This document shows, piece by piece, positions 54,601 to 62,272 of a stretch of DNA of 64,000 nt (positions are counted from its first letter, which is position 1; the number at the start of each line of letters is the position of its first letter). The stretch comes from Pedobacter nanyangensis (GTDB taxonomy: Bacteria; Bacteroidota; Bacteroidia; Sphingobacteriales; Sphingobacteriaceae). A program made the translations under genes and the position numbers. The stretch is from assembly GCF_003313505.1 (NCBI RefSeq), contig NZ_QMHO01000010.1, positions 1 to 64,000 of the forward strand, given 5' to 3'. The notes under the pieces are model-generated. The model was given only the letters and a program-made list of their open reading frames with translations, was not told where the DNA came from and ran no database searches.

Positions 54601-54751
54601 TGCCGTAATCGGCGGATTGCTGTTCAGTACAGTCATCAGCCTTTGGCTGGTTCCACTCGCATATGACCAACTAAAAAATAAAGAACAACAAAGTTCTGTA
54701 TCACTTGATCCAAACGATAAAAACTCGACATATTATGACAACAATATCTAA
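51602..54751 (+). CDS. RND-family inner-membrane efflux transporter
   Basis: 1049 aa, normal length. Hallmarks are LALRRPIAILVLVIGIVIFS in helix 1, DIFPAVNAPTIYV, the helix-4 stretch GGLALAVGILVDESTVTIEN and the C-terminal GCIMAVGVAVSNSILIV. Two large periplasmic loops carry the docking and pore domains. Helix 4 has the acidic Asp/Glu of LVDESTV in place of the canonical LVGDA. The proton path is therefore plausible but the motif is variant. It is closer to multidrug-type (HAE1) than to CzcA-type sequences by eye. In this island it may export organic cations or metal complexes. Co-transcribed with the OMF gene upstream and the adaptor gene downstream (17-bp overlap). Confidence 0.92.
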   Translation: MIKLIQLALRRPIAILVLVIGIVIFSVLATKKTPIDIFPAVNAPTIYVAQTYGGLSPQQMEGYVTSYYEYHFLYVTGIKAVESKSIQGLSLIKLQFYEGTNMANAMAEVISYVNRARSFMPPGTLPPFVMRYDAGSVPVGQLVFRSDTRSLNEIQDLALFKVRPMFAALQGVSAPPPFGGNQRTVVIKADPERVRSYNLTPDEIAVAVARNNSILPAGTIRTNDKAVITATNSVVDNFKELENVTVKTVNGTPVQVRDVATVDNGADVTTGYALINGKRSVYIPVTKRADASTWDVVQSIKKALPDMQAAIPDDIKVSYEFDQSGYVINSLKSLLTEGALGALLTGLMVLLFLRDLRSALIVIITIPLALLSSVLCLYLTGQTLNIMTLGGLALAVGILVDESTVTIENIHHHLELGKSRPRAIWDACVEIATPKILILLSILAVFVPSVLMSGVPRSMFLPLSLAVGFAMIASFLLSQTLVPVLANWMLKKTYKKHHEPGLEKAKQRLSRIIDRTTPIGHLIVPAVLIVLLVIAFFGYRQAGSEIFPKVDAGQLQLRLRMPTGTRIERTEDATKKTLQLLADEAGKDNIAITSSFVGLQPPTFAINPIFLYTSGPHEAVIKVNLKKGSGVAIEELKEKLRTDIAKKIPGAQLSFEPADLVDQVMSMGANNPVELVVQGKNLAQSRELADKLKKSLGAISYLRDLQLAQPLDYPTMQINYDRVRLGQMGLTVDQAGRSVAEGTSSSRYTQPVYWLDKTSGNAYQVQVEYPQFIMSNPEQVNQIPVGKSGDNMVYLRDVADWKTGNTIGEYDRINQQRFITLTANIYSKDLGSAIRDINTEIKKLGELPQGVKVYLRGQSEMLGQTTTELSTGLMLAILVIGLMLTAYFQSLRLSLSVLSVLPGALAGSMLLLWLTGNTINIQSFMGCIMAVGVAVSNSILIVASAETIRRNGLATGSLGVQAALNRFRPILMTSAAMIVGMIPMSLGLGESGQQTAPLGIAVIGGLLFSTVISLWLVPLAYDQLKNKEQQSSVSLDPNDKNSTYYDNNI

Positions 54752-55856
54752 ATATAGTTTTCCCATGAGACATGCTGCCGGAAGTATTTTACTGCTGCTG
54801 ATTTTAGCGGCATGTTCCGAGAAAAAGCCGAATGTAACCACGACTGAAAAAAGCGAAAACAAGATCGATTCGGTAAAGGTCTTCGTCCTGAAAACAGATT
54901 CCGTAAAAAAGATGCTTACATTTCCCGGAGAACTGCTTCCGAACGAAGACGCACAAATACGGGCCAAAGTTCAGGGCTATATCCGCAAAATGTATGTTGA
55001 TATTGGTTCAAAGGTTTCCAAAGGACAGATCCTGGCATTGATCGAAGCCCCTGAACTCGATACCCGTATCCAGGAGCTGAACGAAAAGGCAAGGGCTGCT
55101 CGCTCACGTTATTTATCCAGCAAGGACTACTTTGACCGTATCCATACTGCCTCGCAGACCGATGGGGTGATTGCCGTCAGCGAGCTTCAGCGGGTAAAGA
55201 ACCAGATGATGGCAGACAGCCTGGAATATCGGGCCAACCAGTCATCGGCTGCCTCCGCAAAACAGGTAGGCAATTATCTTGCTATAATGGCACCCTATAG
55301 CGGCATCATTACCAAAAGAAATGTTGTGACCGGATCATTTGTAGGCAGTCCCAATGAAAAACCGTTGTTTGAACTGGCGGACAATGGTGTACTGAGGCTA
55401 CAGGTAGCTGTGCCTGAAGCCTACGCGGATGCCATTTTGCTAAACGATGCAGCCGAACTGACCACACGCTCCATGCCGGATAAAAAATTCAGAGCAAAAC
55501 TGGTCCGTAAGGCCGGAAGAATTGATCATGATAGCCGCAGTGAGGTCTGGGAGTTTGAAGTGCCCAATCCGGGCAATCAGCTTAAGCCGGGAAGTTACGC
55601 AGATGCAAAACTTGTTTTCCTGCGGCAGCAGCCTTCAACGGTCGTCCCGGCTTCTGCTGTAGTAACCACACTTGAAAAAAAGTTTATCATCAGGGTGTCA
55701 GGCGGACTGACCCAATGGATAGATGTACGCCCCGGATTTAACATGGGTGATAAAATTGAGGTCTTCGGCGACATCAAGCCTGGGGACACCCTTGTTCAAA
55801 AAGGTACGGAAGAATTAAAAGCAGAAGTTAAGGTAATCCCTGCGCTCATTAAATGA
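54735..55856 (+). CDS. RND adaptor (membrane-fusion protein), lipoprotein
   Basis: 373 aa from ATG 54735 (MTTISKYSF), which overlaps the RND gene by 17 bp; the TTG at 54705 would overlap more and lacks support. Lipoprotein signal: ILLLLILAACSEKK. Lipoyl/hairpin halves are seen at AQIRAKVQGYIRKMYVDIGSKVSKGQILALIEAP and APYSGIITKRNVVTGSFVG. A coiled-coil hairpin lies between them (residues about 105-190), and the beta-barrel and membrane-proximal domains follow (LKPGSYADAKLVF, KPGDTLVQKG). It bridges the RND transporter and TolC-type channel in the periplasm. It is the last gene of the pump operon, followed by a terminator hairpin. Confidence 0.92.
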   Translation: MTTISKYSFPMRHAAGSILLLLILAACSEKKPNVTTTEKSENKIDSVKVFVLKTDSVKKMLTFPGELLPNEDAQIRAKVQGYIRKMYVDIGSKVSKGQILALIEAPELDTRIQELNEKARAARSRYLSSKDYFDRIHTASQTDGVIAVSELQRVKNQMMADSLEYRANQSSAASAKQVGNYLAIMAPYSGIITKRNVVTGSFVGSPNEKPLFELADNGVLRLQVAVPEAYADAILLNDAAELTTRSMPDKKFRAKLVRKAGRIDHDSRSEVWEFEVPNPGNQLKPGSYADAKLVFLRQQPSTVVPASAVVTTLEKKFIIRVSGGLTQWIDVRPGFNMGDKIEVFGDIKPGDTLVQKGTEELKAEVKVIPALIK

Positions 55857-55896
55857 GCTATAAAGGGCACAATTATCACATCAAAAAGGTAAAAAA

Positions 55897-55933
55897 GATA
55901 CCAAAAGTAGAATACGTTCTATTTTCTGGTATC
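55897..55933 (+). terminator. Hairpin after the efflux operon
   Basis: GATACCA (55897-55903) pairs with TGGTATC (55927-55933), with an inner TAGAA/TTCTA stem continuing the hairpin. It lies 41 bp after the adaptor stop. There is no long T-run, but the placement between transcription units supports a terminator. Confidence 0.5.
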
Positions 55934-55967
55934 GAACTTTAATAAACTTGTATAACAATTACAGATC

Positions 55968-56963
55968 ATGGAAAATTCAAATTTCACCCGCCGACATGCC
56001 TTAAAAGCAACTGCTGTTCTTGGCACAGCATTGCTGACCGGAATTGACAGGGCCAGCGCAATGGGCATTATAACCGCCGAAAAGACACCGCCGTTGTCAG
56101 CCTCCGAAATGGCTTCAATTGAGACAGCCCTGGGTAAAAAAGGAGCTTATAAAGAAGCTGAATTTACACACCTGACCCCATTGCCCAGAAACGACCTTAA
56201 AATGAAGATCAAGGGCGAAGCTGTTCCAATCCCTTTCGGTTTTGGAGGCTGGGTGGCTTTCAAGAAAACTACAGATGGTAAATCTGCAATGGTAATGAGC
56301 GATACGGTATTGCTCCAGGAAGAGGTCAATCCCCTGATATCTGCGGCACATGCCAATGGCCTGGAAATTGCAGCGATACACAACCATTTCTTTTATGAGG
56401 AACCACGCATTTTTTACATGCACATACATGGGATGGGCAGCGTGGAAGAGCTTGCAAAAAAATATGCCGATACCATCCGTGACAGTAAGATTTTCCCGGC
56501 CAATCAGCCTTCGGCTTCTGCTCCTTCAGCGGTTACCGGAAAAGAGAACTTCGACACGGCTGCACTTGATGCCATTGTAAAATATAGCGGCACAGTAAAT
56601 GGCCCAACCTACAAATATACCATAGGGCGCAGCGACCTGAAGATCATGGCAATGGGCGTGGAAATGACTGCTGCGATTGGCCTGAACAGTTGGGCATCTT
56701 TTGCCGGAAAGCAGGATGATGCGCATATAGCCGGAGATATTGCCATGTTGCAGCATGAGGTCAATGATGTCATTAAAGTACTGCGCAAAAACAACCTTGA
56801 GATAGTAGCCGTTCACAACCATATGCTTGACGATGATCCGCACATGATCTTCCTTCATTATTACGGGCGTGGCCAGGCAGCTACATTGGCCCAAGGTTTT
56901 AGGGCCGCCCTGGATGTACTTGGCAAAAAGAAAGGAAAATCTATGGGAGGAATGAAAATGTAA
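55968..56963 (+). CDS. Tandem DUF1259 (LppY/LpqO) exported protein
   Basis: 331 aa with a Tat-type signal (TRRHALKATAVLGTALL). Two copies of a DUF1259 domain follow, about residues 45-175 and 190-325. Each contains a matching His-rich motif: IAAIHNHFFYEEPRIFYMHIHG in copy 1 and IVAVHNHMLDDDPHMIFLHYYG in copy 2 (20-residue limits respected by splitting at F/Y). The His/Asp clusters look suited to metal binding. The protein ends in a Met-rich tail (KSMGGMKM). The family is known from mycobacteria as exported lipoproteins of unknown role. Placement between an efflux operon and chromate genes suggests periplasmic metal handling. Confidence 0.8.
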   Translation: MENSNFTRRHALKATAVLGTALLTGIDRASAMGIITAEKTPPLSASEMASIETALGKKGAYKEAEFTHLTPLPRNDLKMKIKGEAVPIPFGFGGWVAFKKTTDGKSAMVMSDTVLLQEEVNPLISAAHANGLEIAAIHNHFFYEEPRIFYMHIHGMGSVEELAKKYADTIRDSKIFPANQPSASAPSAVTGKENFDTAALDAIVKYSGTVNGPTYKYTIGRSDLKIMAMGVEMTAAIGLNSWASFAGKQDDAHIAGDIAMLQHEVNDVIKVLRKNNLEIVAVHNHMLDDDPHMIFLHYYGRGQAATLAQGFRAALDVLGKKKGKSMGGMKM

Positions 56964-57000
56964 CTCCCTGCATCTAATTATTAAACTTAAAGAGAATATC

Positions 57001-57453
57001 ATGAAATGGATTACACGTGAACGGCCTAAAATAGATCGTATAGCTTGCCCTTGGCTCATTAAAAATTTCGTAGATCCTGAAGCGGAATTTATTTATGTAC
57101 AGAAAGAGATTGTTTTTGAAAAAGCAAAAGCCTTAGATGCTATCCCTTATGACATAGAAGGCGCCGAATACACACACGAAGGGGAATACTGTACTTTTGA
57201 TTACATCATAAAGAAGCACGGTTTGACCGATCCGGCTTTATCACAGATTGCACTCATCGTACGCGGCGCAGATACCGACCGTTTCGACCTTGCTCCGCAA
57301 GCTGCCGGACTTTGGGCAATCTCGGCAGGGCTTTCTCATAACTATACAAATGACCTTGAAATGCTGGAAATCGGCTTAAAAATTTATGATGCCCTATACA
57401 GCTGGGCAAAATTTGCACAAACAGAGAGACATACATGGAAGCAGAAATCATAA
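57001..57453 (+). CDS. Stand-alone chromate-resistance (ChrB C-terminal type) domain protein
   Basis: 150 aa consisting of the chromate-resistance domain only: WITRERPKIDRIACPWLIKNF, GAEYTHEGEYCTFDYI, LIVRGADTDRF, GLWAISAGLSHN and IYDALYSWAKFA. It is paralogous to residues 2-140 of the AraC fusion at 47.2 kb. The gene overlaps chrA by 19 bp, so the two products are made together. Classical ChrB regulates chrA through an N-terminal domain that this protein lacks. It may instead be a small enzyme or sensor for chromate detoxification; the biochemical role of this domain is not settled. Confidence 0.85.
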   Translation: MKWITRERPKIDRIACPWLIKNFVDPEAEFIYVQKEIVFEKAKALDAIPYDIEGAEYTHEGEYCTFDYIIKKHGLTDPALSQIALIVRGADTDRFDLAPQAAGLWAISAGLSHNYTNDLEMLEIGLKIYDALYSWAKFAQTERHTWKQKS

Positions 57454-58616
57454 AAGAAAAACCTATTTATAAGCCGAGCGACATGGCCCTGTATTTTTTA
57501 AAGCTGGGCACATGGGGCTTTGGCGGGCCGGTGGCATTGGTAGGCTATATGCACCGTGATCTTGTCGAAAATAAAAAATGGATCAGCGAAGAAGAATATA
57601 AGGAAGGACTTGCCCTTGCACAACTAGCTCCAGGCCCACTTGCTGCCCAATTGGGTATTTATATGGGTTTTGTGCATTACAGCTTTTGGGGGGCTACCCT
57701 CGCTGGTCTTGCTTTTGTTTTGCCATCCTTTATTATGGTTGTTCTGCTTGGCATGGCCTATAAAGTATATAGTGGCCTTCCGGGAATGCAGGCTGTGTTT
57801 TACGGTGTGGGTGCTGCTGTAATTGGCATTATTGTCATCAGCGCCTATAGACTTACTGTCAAATCCGTAAGTAGCTTGAACCTGGCTGCCATCCGCTCTA
57901 AATGGCTGCTCTGGATATTTTATATTGCAGGGGTTGTTGTGACGGTTGTTACCGAGCAGGAAAACGTTTTGCTATTCGTTGCCTGTGGCCTGGTTTATAT
58001 GGTGGTCAAAGCACCGCCCGGATGGATGAAACGGCCTACGGTAATTCCTTCGGTATTGTTAGGTATTGGGTTCTGGGAATATAAAGGCAAAACCCTTGAA
58101 GAAATGGGCTGGTTCTTCCTAAAAGCAGGCACCTTTGTTTTTGGAAGCGGGCTTGCCATTGTCCCTTTCCTACATGGCGGGGTGGTAAACGAATTTGGCT
58201 GGCTTAATGAACATCAATTTGTAGATTCTGTAGCTGTCGCTATGGTTTCTCCAGGCCCTGTTGTCATCACTGTTGCCTTTATTGGTTATCTGGTGGCAGG
58301 TTTTCCCGGAGCCTGTGTAGCGGCACTGGCCACCTTTTTACCCTGTTATATCTTTACCGTAGCTTTTGCCCCTTCGTTTAAAAAGATTGCAAAGAACAAC
58401 AGCATCAAAGCATTTGTGGATGGCATTACTGCCGTAGTCATTGGAGCATTGGTTGGCGCGGTAATCGTTATTGGCATGCGCTCTATCACCGATATTCCTA
58501 CAGCATTGATCGCCTTGTTTTCGATGCTGGCATTAATTTATATCAAAAAAATAAAGGAACCGCATCTCATATTGGCTTCGGCTATAATTGGAATCATCAT
58601 TAAAACAATTTTATAA
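57435..58616 (+). CDS. chrA: Chromate transporter ChrA (long-chain)
   Basis: 393 aa with two CHR half-domains. Each begins with a membrane-associated Gly/Pro motif: FLKLGTWGFGGPVALVGYMH and FLKAGTFVFGSGLAIVPFLHGGVV, followed by LAQLAPGPLAAQLG and AMVSPGPVVITVAF. About ten hydrophobic segments are predicted. ChrA exports chromate across the inner membrane with proton symport. It is flanked by the ChrB-type domain (19-bp overlap) and a superoxide dismutase whose ATG overlaps its TAA by 1 bp (TAATG). The three form one translational unit similar to chrBAC clusters. Confidence 0.95.
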   Translation: MEAEIIKEKPIYKPSDMALYFLKLGTWGFGGPVALVGYMHRDLVENKKWISEEEYKEGLALAQLAPGPLAAQLGIYMGFVHYSFWGATLAGLAFVLPSFIMVVLLGMAYKVYSGLPGMQAVFYGVGAAVIGIIVISAYRLTVKSVSSLNLAAIRSKWLLWIFYIAGVVVTVVTEQENVLLFVACGLVYMVVKAPPGWMKRPTVIPSVLLGIGFWEYKGKTLEEMGWFFLKAGTFVFGSGLAIVPFLHGGVVNEFGWLNEHQFVDSVAVAMVSPGPVVITVAFIGYLVAGFPGACVAALATFLPCYIFTVAFAPSFKKIAKNNSIKAFVDGITAVVIGALVGAVIVIGMRSITDIPTALIALFSMLALIYIKKIKEPHLILASAIIGIIIKTIL

Positions 58617-59338
58617 TGAAAAGAAATGAATTTTTGAAGACCTCAGCCATTCTGGGCGGGGCAAGCTTATTACCTGTAAATTCTGTTTTCAGTAACAGCC
58701 TGAATGAAAATGGCATGGATAAGCTGGTAGATGCGAATGGTAATTTTATCCATTTGTCTTTACCTTATCAGCAGAACTTTCTTGAACCCTATATGGATGA
58801 GGAGACCCTAAATCTCCATTATACCTTCCATCATGGGGGCGCCGTAAAAGGTGCAAATAAGGACCTGCTAATGATCAAAAAATCTTTGGATGAAAACAAC
58901 CTGGAGACAATAGATTATTGGACTAAAAAGTTATCATACCACTTGTCATCGCATATCTTGCATACCATATTCTGGACCAACCTTAATAACAAAAAAACAG
59001 ACCCAAAAGGGGAATTACTGAAACGTATAGAAAAAGATTTTGGCAGTTATGAAAAACTGAAAGGTTATCTGGCAAAAACCTCAAAGGATGTCGATGGAAA
59101 CGGCTGGGGGATTTTAGGTTATCAACCCTATACGGATAAACTGACCATCCTGCAATGCGAGAATCATGAGAAATTGACGCAATGGGGAGTTGTTCCTTTA
59201 CTTGTATTAGATGTATGGGAACATGCTTACTACCTTAAATTTAAAAACAAACGCAATGATTTTGTGGACAACCTGTTCAGCATCATCAACTGGGAAAACG
59301 TTGCTGACCGTTTAAATACCAGTTTAAAAACGCGGTAA
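58616..59338 (+). CDS. Exported Fe/Mn superoxide dismutase
   Basis: 240 aa with an N-terminal export signal of Tat-like type (KRNEFLKTSAILGGASLLP). The mature part follows the Fe/Mn-SOD fold: LPYQQNFLEPYMDEETLNLHYTFHHGG, HLSSHILHTIFW, NGWGILGYQPYTDKL and VLDVWEHAYYLKFKN. The four metal ligands (His in LHYTFHH, His in SSHILH, Asp and His in DVWEHAYY) are all present. SOD genes next to chrA (chrC) are known from the chrBACF clusters and relieve oxidative stress from chromate reduction. This copy is unusual in being exported. It is the last gene of the plus-strand unit. Confidence 0.9.
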   Translation: MKRNEFLKTSAILGGASLLPVNSVFSNSLNENGMDKLVDANGNFIHLSLPYQQNFLEPYMDEETLNLHYTFHHGGAVKGANKDLLMIKKSLDENNLETIDYWTKKLSYHLSSHILHTIFWTNLNNKKTDPKGELLKRIEKDFGSYEKLKGYLAKTSKDVDGNGWGILGYQPYTDKLTILQCENHEKLTQWGVVPLLVLDVWEHAYYLKFKNKRNDFVDNLFSIINWENVADRLNTSLKTR

Positions 59339-59348
59339 ATAGAAAAAC

Positions 59349-59379
59349 CCTATTTCAGCTAAATACGGGCTGAAATAGG
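59349..59379. terminator. Bidirectional terminator
   Basis: CCTATTTCAGC (59349-59359) and GCTGAAATAGG (59369-59379) form a perfect 11-bp stem with a 9-nt loop, flanked by AAAAA on the left and TTTAAAA on the right. It lies between the convergent sod gene and the minus-strand anchor-protein gene. Confidence 0.75.
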
Positions 59380-59406
59380 TTTAAAAGATTAAAGCAAAAA
59401 TACTAG

Positions 59407-60033
59407 TTAAAGTGTATACTCTCCCTTCAGCCTTAGGGTAACGGTAATATCTTTATCACTGTTGTTCCTGAAATACCAACCATGTTTACCTTCAAACGGC
59501 GATAAGAAAGTCCCCACCATATTGTTGGAATAGGCAATCGTATAGCTGTCGAAATAGGTATTTTTGCTTGGTTTTAACTCCTTTGGTTCACCGTGGAAAT
59601 CAAAATATAGATCACCGTTATTAGTAATCCATTCGTATTTCATCTGTCCATGTTTCAACATATGTATTTTATATTCGAGGTCTTTACCTGCTCGAACCAG
59701 AATAGCTACGCTGTCTTCCCGAAGTGCATATTGCTGCGCAGGTGCAGGCATATCAGCCTCCGCTGGTCTTTTTACCTCAGGACCTGAACCTGCCTTTTCC
59801 ATCTTGATTGGTGGATGGCTTTTTTGCATGACCAATCCGGTATTTTCCCCATCAGCCTGTTCAGGGACATAAAGCTTGGCAAAACCAAAAGCTTTACCTG
59901 TTCCAAGCGGATCGATACCATATTCAGCTGGTAGTACCGCAGTAACCAATAGTACTCCCGCCACAACTATTGCGATAACTACCGCTTTTATAATTTTGCT
60001 TTTTTCTAAGATTTGATGACTCATTTCTGCCAT
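59407..60033 (-). CDS. Membrane-anchored protein of metal-efflux clusters
   Basis: 208 aa from ATG 60033 (MAEMSHQILEKSK). The frame reaches 60156, but that would overlap the HupE-like gene and lacks family-like sequence. A single membrane helix (about 18-38, VVIAIVVAGVLLVTAVLPAEYG) is followed by GIDPLGTGKAFG, a Pro/Ala-rich linker and a beta-rich domain (KHGQMKYEWITNNGDLYFDFHG, HGWYFRNNSDKDITVTLRL). This pattern is annotated as transmembrane anchor protein beside metal transporters, from memory. Its topology is N-in with a periplasmic domain. Function unknown; it starts 11 bp after the HupE-like stop. Confidence 0.65.
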   Translation of the reverse strand: MAEMSHQILEKSKIIKAVVIAIVVAGVLLVTAVLPAEYGIDPLGTGKAFGFAKLYVPEQADGENTGLVMQKSHPPIKMEKAGSGPEVKRPAEADMPAPAQQYALREDSVAILVRAGKDLEYKIHMLKHGQMKYEWITNNGDLYFDFHGEPKELKPSKNTYFDSYTIAYSNNMVGTFLSPFEGKHGWYFRNNSDKDITVTLRLKGEYTL

Positions 60034-60044
60034 TGTATATTTTT

Positions 60045-60734
60045 TTAAGATGTAAAGTAACCTGTTAATTGAAAACCTAGTAAAAGGAACCCTGCTGCCA
60101 TGAGCATGGTATTTGTTAATGTTGAGAACTTCATAAAGCTTGGGTATCTCCGCCAAACAGTAATTAATGCGAGTACAAGGGCCAAAGCAATAAATTGTCC
60201 AATTTCTACGCCTAAATTAAAGCCCAAAAGATTGGTGAATAAACCATCTTTTCCAAATTTGAAATCCTGTAGTTTGCTGGCGAGGCCAAAACCGTGAAAC
60301 AAACCAAAGATCAATACTGCGGCCTTTGTGTTAGGTTGTTTGCCAAAGAAGCGCTGGAAACCACCAAGATTGTCGAACCCTTTGTACACAATTGAAAGTG
60401 CAATAATTGCGTCAATCAGAAAGGCATTGATAGCCACGTCACACATTACGCCAAGCAAGAGGGTAATACTATGCCCGATGGTGAAAAAACTCACATAAAG
60501 CAATACTTCTTTAGGTTTGTATAAGAAGAATATAACCCCTACTAGAAAAAGCAGGTGGTCGTATCCGGTAAGCATGTGCTTGGCCCCAATATAAAGAAAG
60601 GGTCCGAAAGCAACACCGTTGTTGCCAGATAAAAAGGTTTGTGTATCGCCATCTACGCCGTGTGCGAAAAGATTACTGCCCGCTCCACATAAGATTAGCA
60701 GTATTGCCAGTACAATTATTTTTTTAAAATTCAT
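60045..60734 (-). CDS. HupE/UreJ-family membrane protein
   Basis: 229 aa with a signal sequence (VLAILLILCGAGSNLFAHG) and about six helices. Family motifs are HMLTGYDHLLFLVGVIFF, FTIGHSITLLLG, LIFGLFHGFGLAS and NLGVEIGQ. The His/Asp/Glu residues in these helices resemble the metal-transport motifs of HupE nickel/cobalt permeases (HX5DH-like). It is probably a metal permease or part of a sensor for the efflux set in which it lies. It follows the His-tailed lipoprotein gene by 65 bp and precedes the anchor-protein gene by 11 bp. Confidence 0.85.
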   Translation of the reverse strand: MNFKKIIVLAILLILCGAGSNLFAHGVDGDTQTFLSGNNGVAFGPFLYIGAKHMLTGYDHLLFLVGVIFFLYKPKEVLLYVSFFTIGHSITLLLGVMCDVAINAFLIDAIIALSIVYKGFDNLGGFQRFFGKQPNTKAAVLIFGLFHGFGLASKLQDFKFGKDGLFTNLLGFNLGVEIGQFIALALVLALITVWRRYPSFMKFSTLTNTMLMAAGFLLLGFQLTGYFTS

Positions 60735-60799
60735 ATTTCTATACTTCCATTTACCACCACCTTACCCTAATTTCAATCGGGTAAGGTGATGGCGTTTAA

Positions 60800-61009
60800 T
60801 TAGTGTGAATGACCATGTGCTTTTGTTGCACTATCTACCGCTAAAGAATCCTTAGCTACCGATGAGGTATCAACATTTGACATCGTAGTATCGGCGGTGG
60901 CAGTTGTTTCAACAGCCGGAGAATCTGTAGTTGTTTCTTGTTTCGTCTCGCTTGAACAAGCTCCCAATACTACACAGGCAAGAGCGGCAATAATTAGTGT
61001 TTTTTTCAT
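60800..61009 (-). CDS. Small lipoprotein with His-rich tail
   Basis: 69 aa. A lipoprotein signal (MKKTLIIAALACVVLGACSSE) is followed by a Thr/Ser/Asp/Ala-rich low-complexity stretch (residues 22-60) and a C-terminal HGHSH motif that could bind metal. No ordered domain is expected. Such lipidated, disordered peptides with a terminal His cluster may deliver or scavenge a metal at the membrane. It is located between the MFS exporter and HupE-like genes, in a likely metal-efflux operon. The assignment is inference from composition and context. Confidence 0.65.
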   Translation of the reverse strand: MKKTLIIAALACVVLGACSSETKQETTTDSPAVETTATADTTMSNVDTSSVAKDSLAVDSATKAHGHSH

Positions 61010-61042
61010 GATTTTTTAATGATTAATGGTTTATAGAATTTA

Positions 61043-62272
61043 TTATTTATTTGTTTTTGATGTGAAGAGGAATGCTAAAGCCAGCATTCCGAGTGTGATC
61101 AGGCCACCATACAGGAAATCATTTCCCGGGAAACGGCTGCCTGTAAAGCCTGCTATAGGATAAGCAATTGCCCACCATAAATGTGAAAAAGCGAAATGCG
61201 AACCAAATACTTTTCCCTGTTCATCACTTTTGATATTTTCTCCGATAAGCGTTTCTGAGGGCATTTCTGCCAAGCTCTGACCTAATCCTGCCAGCAACCA
61301 CAGTAGCATTAAGGTCGAAAAACCGACATAATTGGCGCTAGAAATGGCAAGTCCCAGCAGAAGTGCCCCAACTATTAAAGAAACACGGCGGCTTTTGGTT
61401 TTATCCAGATTTCCGGCAATAAATGCAGCTATAGCGGCTCCGATACCGAATGCTGCCATTACCCAGCCATAATGCTTGTCGTCCAGTTCAAGACCGCTTT
61501 TGATGTGCCCAACAGTATTAACAAGTATTTGTGCACCTGCTATAGCCGAAATAAACTCTATGATCAGCGCAAACCTGATCAATTTATTGCTAAACAGCAA
61601 TCTGGCACCTTTGATTACATCAGCCCATGCCGATAGTGGTTTTTCTGAAGTTGTCTGAACGGGCCTGCTGATCAATTTGGCGGGTAGCATCAGGATCAGT
61701 ATGCCAGCTAATATAAAAGACACGCCATCGATAAAAAAGATATCTCTGGGTCCAAACCATACCGCGATAATCCCAGCAAGCCCGGGCCCTAGCACACCTA
61801 ACAATTGAAAAGTGGCGGTAGAAAGCCCGATGGCCTGACGGTAGTTCTTCTGGTCTACTACCTGTGGAATAATTGATTTATAAGTCGGAGTAAAAAAGGC
61901 ATTGAACACATTCAACAGGAATACCAATACATATATCTGCCATTCAGCATTTACAAAAGGCAGGCAGCAAATGATCCCCATCCGTATGAAATGGGTCACG
62001 TATAGTATCTTTTTACGGTCTATGCGGTCTGCGAGGACTCCGGCAAAAGGAGAAAAAACAATAAAGGCAATCACTCTTAAGGTAAGTGCAGATGCCAGTA
62101 TCACTGCTGAATTTTCTTTACCGAACTGATAAGAAAGCAGGGCAAGACCCACCCAGGTAAAAGCATCCCCAAGTAAACTGATGGTCTGCGCAAAATACAG
62201 CGTAGCAAATGCTCTTTGTTTTAAAGCCCGAAACGGTTCTTTCAACGCTGATAAGAGTGTTGCCCTGTTCAT
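61043..62272 (-). CDS. MFS exporter
   Basis: 409 aa with 12 hydrophobic segments. Features are FATLYFAQTISLLGDAFTWVG, FSPFAGVLADRIDRKKILY (loop 2-3 motif), and the second-half GHIKSGLELDDKHYGWVMAAFG. This is the EntS/bacilysin-exporter type of drug or siderophore exporter. Its ATG overlaps the stop of the adaptor gene upstream by 1 bp (TAATG), so the two are coupled. The cargo in this operon is unknown; metal chelates or organic compounds are plausible. No regulatory signals are visible in the 33-bp gap to the downstream lipoprotein gene. Confidence 0.85.
   Translation of the reverse strand: MNRATLLSALKEPFRALKQRAFATLYFAQTISLLGDAFTWVGLALLSYQFGKENSAVILASALTLRVIAFIVFSPFAGVLADRIDRKKILYVTHFIRMGIICCLPFVNAEWQIYVLVFLLNVFNAFFTPTYKSIIPQVVDQKNYRQAIGLSTATFQLLGVLGPGLAGIIAVWFGPRDIFFIDGVSFILAGILILMLPAKLISRPVQTTSEKPLSAWADVIKGARLLFSNKLIRFALIIEFISAIAGAQILVNTVGHIKSGLELDDKHYGWVMAAFGIGAAIAAFIAGNLDKTKSRRVSLIVGALLLGLAISSANYVGFSTLMLLWLLAGLGQSLAEMPSETLIGENIKSDEQGKVFGSHFAFSHLWWAIAYPIAGFTGSRFPGNDFLYGGLITLGMLALAFLFTSKTNK

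Noticed and set aside
60034..60156. Extended N-terminus of the anchor protein
   Set aside because: It would overlap the 3' end of the HupE-like gene in another frame and lacks membrane-anchor features before residue 42.
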